Positions 59,371 through 64,000 of a DNA stretch of 64,000 nt are shown here, piece by piece (positions within the stretch are counted from its first letter, which is position 1; each line of letters begins with the position of its first letter). The position numbers and the translations under genes are program-made. This stretch comes from Rhizobium mesosinicum (GTDB lineage Bacteria; Pseudomonadota; Alphaproteobacteria; Rhizobiales; Rhizobiaceae): the NCBI RefSeq assembly GCF_019511345.1, contig NZ_JAEUAK010000001.1, forward strand, positions 620,001 to 684,000, in the 5' to 3' direction. The notes under the pieces are model-generated. The model saw nothing but the letters and a program-made list of their open reading frames with translations, was not told where the DNA came from and made no database searches.

Positions 59371-61101
59371 CTACTTCTTGGCTTCGGCCCAGCTCTTGAC
59401 GAGCTCGTCATAGTTGACGGTGATGGGCTTTTCCTTCTCGTTTTCGATCTTCAGCTGCGGAGCGAGGTTGCCCTTGGCGACGGCGTCCTTGTTCCAATAT
59501 TCGAGATCGTGCTCCTCGGCGAGCTTGGGGCCGATGTCGCCCTGCACCTTGGCGCGTTCGAGGCGCTGCAGCACCTTTTCCTGCTCGGAGCAAAGCGAGT
59601 CCATTGCTTCCTGCGCCGTCTTTGCGCCTGACGAAGCGTCACCGATCGCCTGCCACCACAGCTGTGCGAGCTTCGGATAATCAGGGACGTTCGTACCGGT
59701 CGGCGACCATTGCAGGCGGGCCGGCGAACGGTAGAACTCGATCAGGCCGCCAAGCTTCGGCGCGCGATCGGTGAAGGACTTATGATCAAGCGTCGACTGG
59801 CGGATGAAGGTCAGGCCCATGTGGCTCTTCTTCACGTCGACAGTCTTTGACGTGACGAACTGAGCATAGAGCCAGGCCGCCTTGGCGCGGTCGACGGGCG
59901 TCGACTTCATCAGCGTCCAGGAGCCGGCATCCTGATAGCCGAGCTTCATGCCATCCTTCCAGTAGACGCCATGCGGGCTTGGCGCGAAACGCCATTTCGG
60001 CGTACCGTCCGAGTTGACCACCGGCAGACCTTCCTTGACGAAGTCGGCGGTGAAGGCCGTGTAGGTGAACATCTGCTGGGCGATTTCACCCTGGGACGGG
60101 ACCGGGCCGGATTCGGAGAAGGTCATGCCCTGAGCGGCTGCCGGTGCATAGGCCTTCATCCAGTCCAGATATTTCTGGATGGAATAGACCGCGGCAGGGC
60201 CGTTGGTGTCGCCGCCGCGCGCGACGCAAGAGCCGACCGGCCGGGAGTTTTCATCGACCTTGATGCCCCATTCGTCGACCGGCTTGCCGTTCGGGATGCC
60301 CTTGTCGCCGTTACCGGCCATGGAGAGCCAGGCATCGGTGAAGCGCCAGCCGAGCGAGGGATCTTTCTTGCCGTAGTCCATGTGGCCATAGACCTTCTTG
60401 CCATCGACCTCGCGGCCGGTGAAGAATTCGGCAATATCCTCATAGGCCGACCAGTTGACCGGCACGCCGAGATCGTAGCCGTATTTCGCCTTGAAATCGG
60501 CCTTGTTCTTCTCGTCGTTGAACCAGTCGTAGCGGAACCAGTAGAGGTTCGCGAACTGCTGGTCGGGCAGCTGATAGAGCTTGCCGTCAGGCGCCGTGGT
60601 GAAGGACTTGCCGATGAAGTCGTCGATGTCGAGGCCAGGATTGGTGACATCCTTGCCTTCGTTGGCCATCCAGTCGGTGAGCGAGCGGGCCTGCTGGTAG
60701 CGCCAATGGGTGCCGATCAGGTCCGAGTCGTTGATATAGGCGTCGTAGATATTCTCGCCCGACTGCATCTGCGTCTGCAGCTTTTCGACCACGTCGCCCT
60801 CGCCGATCAGGTCGTGGGTGATCTTGATGCCGGTGATCGCGGTAAAGGCAGGCGCCAGGACCTTCGATTCATATTCGTGCGTGGTGATCGTCTCGGAAAC
60901 GACCTTGATGTCCATGCCGGCGAAGGGCTTCGCCGCATCGACGAACCACTGCATTTCCTTTTCCTGGTCGGCCCGCGGAAGCGTCGAGAGATCGCCGACC
61001 TCCTTGTCGAGAAAAGTCTTCGCCTCGTCCATGCCGGCATAGGCAGAACCCGCCATTGCCAGCAAAATGCCTGCTGTCGTCGTTAGTAGGTGCCGTCGCA
61101 T
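59371..61101 (-). CDS. glpV: glycerol ABC transporter solute-binding protein
   Basis: Periplasmic glycerol-binding protein, 576 residues, a long family-1 type. Signal peptide HLLTTTAGILLAMAGSAYA before GMDEAKTFLDKEVGD; GGAGG 6 nt before the ATG. Landmarks: EMQWFVDAAKPFAGMDIKV, YDAYINDSDLIGTHWRYQQA, YWFRYDWFNDEKNKADFK and RFTDAWLSMAGNG. Assignment rests on the operon order ATPase-permease-permease-DUF2160-binding protein with glpK next door, the layout of rhizobial glpTPQUV; function in the binding protein is inferred from that order. Confidence 0.9.
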   Translation of the reverse strand: MRRHLLTTTAGILLAMAGSAYAGMDEAKTFLDKEVGDLSTLPRADQEKEMQWFVDAAKPFAGMDIKVVSETITTHEYESKVLAPAFTAITGIKITHDLIGEGDVVEKLQTQMQSGENIYDAYINDSDLIGTHWRYQQARSLTDWMANEGKDVTNPGLDIDDFIGKSFTTAPDGKLYQLPDQQFANLYWFRYDWFNDEKNKADFKAKYGYDLGVPVNWSAYEDIAEFFTGREVDGKKVYGHMDYGKKDPSLGWRFTDAWLSMAGNGDKGIPNGKPVDEWGIKVDENSRPVGSCVARGGDTNGPAAVYSIQKYLDWMKAYAPAAAQGMTFSESGPVPSQGEIAQQMFTYTAFTADFVKEGLPVVNSDGTPKWRFAPSPHGVYWKDGMKLGYQDAGSWTLMKSTPVDRAKAAWLYAQFVTSKTVDVKKSHMGLTFIRQSTLDHKSFTDRAPKLGGLIEFYRSPARLQWSPTGTNVPDYPKLAQLWWQAIGDASSGAKTAQEAMDSLCSEQEKVLQRLERAKVQGDIGPKLAEEHDLEYWNKDAVAKGNLAPQLKIENEKEKPITVNYDELVKSWAEAKK

Positions 61102-61181
61102 AATATCCTCCCAGGGTTTGCGATTGCAGTTTTCACGTCTCAGGCGGCCAGTAACCCCCGGCCATCTGTATCACCTTGGCA

Positions 61182-61463
61182 TCACACGTAGCGGAACACG
61201 CCGATGGCGTAGATCACGGAGATGCCAAGAGCCCACCAGAGGCCGGGTCCCACGAGACCCAGCCATGCAAGATGAATGAATGCTGCACCGAGCAGCGAAA
61301 TGAAGAGCCGGTCGCCGCGCGTCGTCTCGAAGCGCAACAGGCCGATGCGCGGCGAACCGCCCGGCGAAAAATATTCCCACACGCTCATGGCGATGAGCAG
61401 TGCCAGGATCGTCAGAAAGAACAGCGCCGTCGGCAGCGTCCAGGCCATCCACGAAAAGGTCAT
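61182..61463 (-). CDS. glpU: DUF2160 membrane protein of the glycerol transporter
   Basis: 93-residue protein with about three hydrophobic helices (LPTALFFLTILALLIAMSVW, LFISLLGAAFIHLAWLGLVG, WWALGISVIYAIGVFRYV). DUF2160 proteins occur almost only in this operon type, between the permease and the binding protein. GAGGAGG precedes the ATG. Role in transport undefined. Confidence 0.88.
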   Translation of the reverse strand: MTFSWMAWTLPTALFFLTILALLIAMSVWEYFSPGGSPRIGLLRFETTRGDRLFISLLGAAFIHLAWLGLVGPGLWWALGISVIYAIGVFRYV

Positions 61464-61475
61464 CTCCGGTCCTCC

Positions 61476-62303
61476 TCAGACGCGGCCCAGGGCAAAGCCC
61501 TTGGCGATGTAGTTGCGCACGAAATAGATGACGAGCGCGCCTGGAATGATGGTCAGCACCCCGGCTGCAGCCAGCACGCCCCAGTCCATGCCGGCCGCAG
61601 ATACCGTGCGCGTCATGATCGCAGAGATCGGCTTTGCGGCTGTCGTCGTCAGCGTGCGGGCAAGCAAGAGCTCAACCCAGGAAAACATGAAGCAGAAGAA
61701 GGCGGCTACACCAACGCCACTGGCAATCAGCGGCATGAAGATCTTCACGAAAAAGCGCGGAAAGGAATAGCCGTCGATATAGGCCGTCTCGTCGATCTCC
61801 TTCGGCACGCCGGACATGAAGCCTTCGAGAATCCAGACGGCCAGCGGCACGTTGAACAGGCAATGCGCCAAGGCAACGGCGATATGCGTGTCGATCAGAC
61901 CGAAGGCGGAATAGAGCTGGAAGAAGGGCAGCGCGAAGACGGCCGGCGGCGCCATGCGGTTGGTGAGCAACCAGAAGAACAGGTGCTTGTCGCCAAGGAA
62001 GCGATAGCGCGAAAAGGCGTAGGCCGCCGGCAGCGCCGCCAGCACGGAAATGACCGTGTTCATCGCCACGTAGATGATGGAATTGATATAGCCGTTATAC
62101 CAGGACGGATCGGTGAAGATGACGGCATAGTTCCTGATCGTCGGGTTCTGCGGCCAGAGCGAGAAGGCTCCGGTAATCTCGGCATTCTCCTTGAAGCTCA
62201 TATTGACCAGCCAGTAGATCGGCAGCAGCAGGAAGAGAATGTAGATCGAAGTGACGACCCAGGAGAGGTTTCCGGCGGGCTTGTATTTCATTGTCGAAAC
62301 CAT
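61476..62303 (-). CDS. glpQ: glycerol ABC transporter permease 2
   Basis: 275-residue MalG-like permease. Start MVSTMKYKPAGN with AGGAGAG upstream; a longer frame start is rejected. Six helices from WVVTSIYILFLLLPIYWLV; EAA loop PKEIDETAYIDGYSFPRFFVKIFMPLIASG. Ends YIAKGFALGRV. Pairs with GlpP. Confidence 0.9.
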   Translation of the reverse strand: MVSTMKYKPAGNLSWVVTSIYILFLLLPIYWLVNMSFKENAEITGAFSLWPQNPTIRNYAVIFTDPSWYNGYINSIIYVAMNTVISVLAALPAAYAFSRYRFLGDKHLFFWLLTNRMAPPAVFALPFFQLYSAFGLIDTHIAVALAHCLFNVPLAVWILEGFMSGVPKEIDETAYIDGYSFPRFFVKIFMPLIASGVGVAAFFCFMFSWVELLLARTLTTTAAKPISAIMTRTVSAAGMDWGVLAAAGVLTIIPGALVIYFVRNYIAKGFALGRV

Positions 62304-62317
62304 GGATCTCTCCTTTC

Positions 62318-63184
62318 TCAAGCGTCGGCATCGCTGCTGGTCATGACCGTGTAGAAGATCCATGACAGCAATAGGATGATCAGGAAGTAGATGATCGACA
62401 TCGCCGCCGCAGGACCGAGGTCGAACTGGCCGACGGCCATCTTGACGAGGTCGATCGACAGGAAGGTCGTCGAATTGCCCGGCCCGCCGCCGGTGACGAC
62501 GAAGGGCTCGGTGTAGATCATAAAGCTATCCATGAAGCGCAGCAGCACGGCGATCAAAAGCACGCGCTTCATCTTGGGCAGCTGGATGTAACGGAAGACG
62601 GACCAGCGCGAGGCGCCGTCAATCTTGGCGGCCTGATAATAGGCGTCAGGGATCGAGACGAGGCCGGCATAGCAGAGCAGCACGACGAGGCTCGTCCAGT
62701 GCCAGACGTCCATGACGATGATGGTGATCCAGGCGTCGAGCGGGTCGCGCACGTAGTTGTAGTCTAGCCCGATCGCTTCCAACGTATGGCCGAGCAGACC
62801 GATATCGACGCGGCCGAAGACCTGCCAGATGGTGCCGACGACATTCCACGGGATGAGCAGTGGCAGCGCCATCAGCACCAGGCAGACCGGAACGCCAATA
62901 CCCTTCTTCGGCATGTTCAGCGCAATGAAGATGCCAAGCGGAATTTCGAGCGCCAGGATGATGACGGAGAAGGCCAGGTTACGCTGCAGGGCGTCCCAAA
63001 AGCGGTCGGAGGTCAGGGTCTGCACGAACCAGTCCGTGCCGGCCCAGAAGAATTCGTTGTTGCCGAACGTATCCTGCACCGAATAGTTGACGACCGTCAT
63101 CAGCGGGATTGCCGCCGAGAAGGCGACGAGCACCAGGACCGGCAGAACCAGAAACCAGGCCTTGTTGTTCCAGGTCTTTTCCAT
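62318..63184 (-). CDS. glpP: glycerol ABC transporter permease 1
   Basis: 288-residue MalF-like permease. First helix WFLVLPVLVLVAFSAAIPLMTVV; EAA loop SIPDAYYQAAKIDGASRWSVFRYIQLPKM; VTGGGPGNSTTFLSI is the usual segment for this subunit. Follows the ATPase gene after 5 bp. Confidence 0.9.
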   Translation of the reverse strand: MEKTWNNKAWFLVLPVLVLVAFSAAIPLMTVVNYSVQDTFGNNEFFWAGTDWFVQTLTSDRFWDALQRNLAFSVIILALEIPLGIFIALNMPKKGIGVPVCLVLMALPLLIPWNVVGTIWQVFGRVDIGLLGHTLEAIGLDYNYVRDPLDAWITIIVMDVWHWTSLVVLLCYAGLVSIPDAYYQAAKIDGASRWSVFRYIQLPKMKRVLLIAVLLRFMDSFMIYTEPFVVTGGGPGNSTTFLSIDLVKMAVGQFDLGPAAAMSIIYFLIILLLSWIFYTVMTSSDADA

Positions 63185-63189
63185 GTGCC

Positions 63190-64000
63190 TTAAGCCTCCC
63201 TGCCGACACGCCAGGAATCGGCGTAGATGCTGATGGCCGCGGGATCGAAACTGATCCGCGCGTCCTGCGGGATTTCCGCGTCCTCGGTCATAACGATCGC
63301 CAGCGGCTGGCCGGCGAAACGGGCGCGGACGATCTTCTGCCGGCCGATATCCTCGACCTTGAGGATCGACACGGGCATGCCATCGCGACCCAGCCGGACG
63401 AATTCAGGGCGGATGCCGAGTTCCACCTTGGCCGCCCGTGACGTGTCGGGCGCGTAGTCGAGATCGATCGTTTCCTCACCGACGCGGACGCTGGAGCCAG
63501 CGACCTTGGCGGGCATGACATTCATGCCGGGCGAGCCGATGAAATAGCCGACGAACGTATGGCTCGGCCGTTCGAAAAGCTCGGCCGGCGTGCCGATCTG
63601 GACGATCTCGCCATCGTACATGACGACCACCTTGTCGGCGAAGGTCAGCGCCTCGGTCTGATCATGCGTGACATAGACCATGGTGAAGCCGAACTGCTTG
63701 TGCAATCGCTTCAATTGCGAGCGCAGCACCCATTTCATATGCGGATCGATGACCGTCAGCGGCTCATCGAACAGGATGGCATTGACATCGTTGCGCACGA
63801 GGCCGCGACCGAGCGAAATCTTCTGCTTCTGGTCGGCCGTCAGCCGCTGCGCCTTGCGCTTGGCCCAGCCGGTGAGGTCGATCATCTCGAGGATCTCGCG
63901 TACTCGCCGGTCGACTTCCGGCTCGGCGACGCCACGGTTGCGCAGCGGAAAGGCGAGATTGTCGTAGACCGTCATCGTGTCGTAGATGACCGGGAACTGG
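63190..64000 (-). CDS. glpT: glycerol ABC transporter ATPase, partial
   Basis: C-terminal ~269 residues of a MalK-like ATPase; the frame continues past the right edge, so the true start and Walker A are outside. Inside are the Q-loop QFPVIYDTMTVYDNLAFPL, a signature region reduced to RLTADQKQKISLGRGLV, Walker B AILFDEPLTVIDPHM, switch VTHDQTEALTFADK, and a TOBE domain. The signature lacks the usual LSGGQ. The glycerol system has two ATPase genes (glpS, glpT); position next to glpP indicates glpT. Confidence 0.9.
   Translation of the reverse strand, partial: QFPVIYDTMTVYDNLAFPLRNRGVAEPEVDRRVREILEMIDLTGWAKRKAQRLTADQKQKISLGRGLVRNDVNAILFDEPLTVIDPHMKWVLRSQLKRLHKQFGFTMVYVTHDQTEALTFADKVVVMYDGEIVQIGTPAELFERPSHTFVGYFIGSPGMNVMPAKVAGSSVRVGEETIDLDYAPDTSRAAKVELGIRPEFVRLGRDGMPVSILKVEDIGRQKIVRARFAGQPLAIVMTEDAEIPQDARISFDPAAISIYADSWRVGREA

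Noticed and set aside
1..64000. CRISPR arrays, tRNA or rRNA genes, intact insertion sequences, replication or integration sites
   Set aside because: Looked for regular repeats, transposase motifs, attachment-site duplications and RNA cores by eye; none found.

Overview
The window looks like a GC-rich accessory replicon, or a plasmid-like chromosomal segment, of a Rhizobium or close relative in the Rhizobiales. I infer this from the gene types, not from a database search: a cyclic-nucleotide-gated K+ channel of the Mesorhizobium MlotiK1 type and length, a DUF982 protein, a glycerol ABC operon laid out like rhizobial glpTPQUV, a manganese catalase fused to a YciF-like domain, and many solute-uptake ABC systems with private regulators. 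I saw no rRNA, tRNA, CRISPR array, complete insertion sequence or replication origin.

Layout. 1-2.5 kb: end of a family-5 solute-binding protein gene, a HAD phosphatase and a divergent SorC/DeoR-type regulator. 2.7-13 kb: housekeeping and stress-type genes (an EF-G-like GTPase lacking the usual catalytic His, a nucleoside deoxyribosyltransferase, the K+ channel, a YciE/YciF protein, an esterase, HtpG, DUF982, a ParDE toxin-antitoxin pair) with decayed remnants between them. 13.4-21.2 kb: a LacI-controlled CUT1 sugar system with an RbsD/FucU mutarotase and a ribokinase-type kinase; two perfect 14-bp operators lie in the divergent promoter region. 21.6-27 kb: a stress island (DUF2934-receiver protein, small membrane protein, AlkB-like protein, Mn-catalase/YciF fusion, methyltransferase). 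Several of these and the earlier YciF gene have GGAAC-N16/17-CGTT-like promoters typical of the EcfG general stress sigma factor. 27.1-40.2 kb: an apparent organosulfur island with two SfnB/DszC-like monooxygenases, one DszA/NtaA-like monooxygenase, two complete ribose-type ABC importers and the remnant of a sulfonate-binding protein. 40.2-42.8 kb: a cupin, an AraC regulator and a secreted metallo-beta-lactamase-fold hydrolase. 43.2-55.9 kb: a catabolic cluster with a MocA-type dehydrogenase, a CUT1 transporter, a D-threonine-aldolase-like PLP enzyme, an M81/MlrC hydrolase, RidA, an RpiR regulator, an SDR and a cytoplasmic GH20 hexosaminidase. 56-57.4 kb: an MFS sugar-efflux-like transporter. 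57.7-64 kb: glpK and the glycerol transporter genes glpV, U, Q, P and T (T runs off the end).

Two themes cross the window. Each metabolic block carries its own importer, enzymes and (usually) regulator, as expected of a soil or rhizosphere scavenger. All five intact solute-binding-protein genes whose 3' ends lie in the window are followed, within about 10 to 45 nt, by a perfect 9-12 bp stem-loop with no U-tract, before the next gene of the operon. This suggests a common way of raising binding-protein mRNA relative to the downstream genes. The strongest candidate for an undescribed system is the 27-40 kb organosulfur island, where three separate promoters share an AT-rich dyad; the 43-56 kb amino-sugar/D-amino-acid-like cluster is second.
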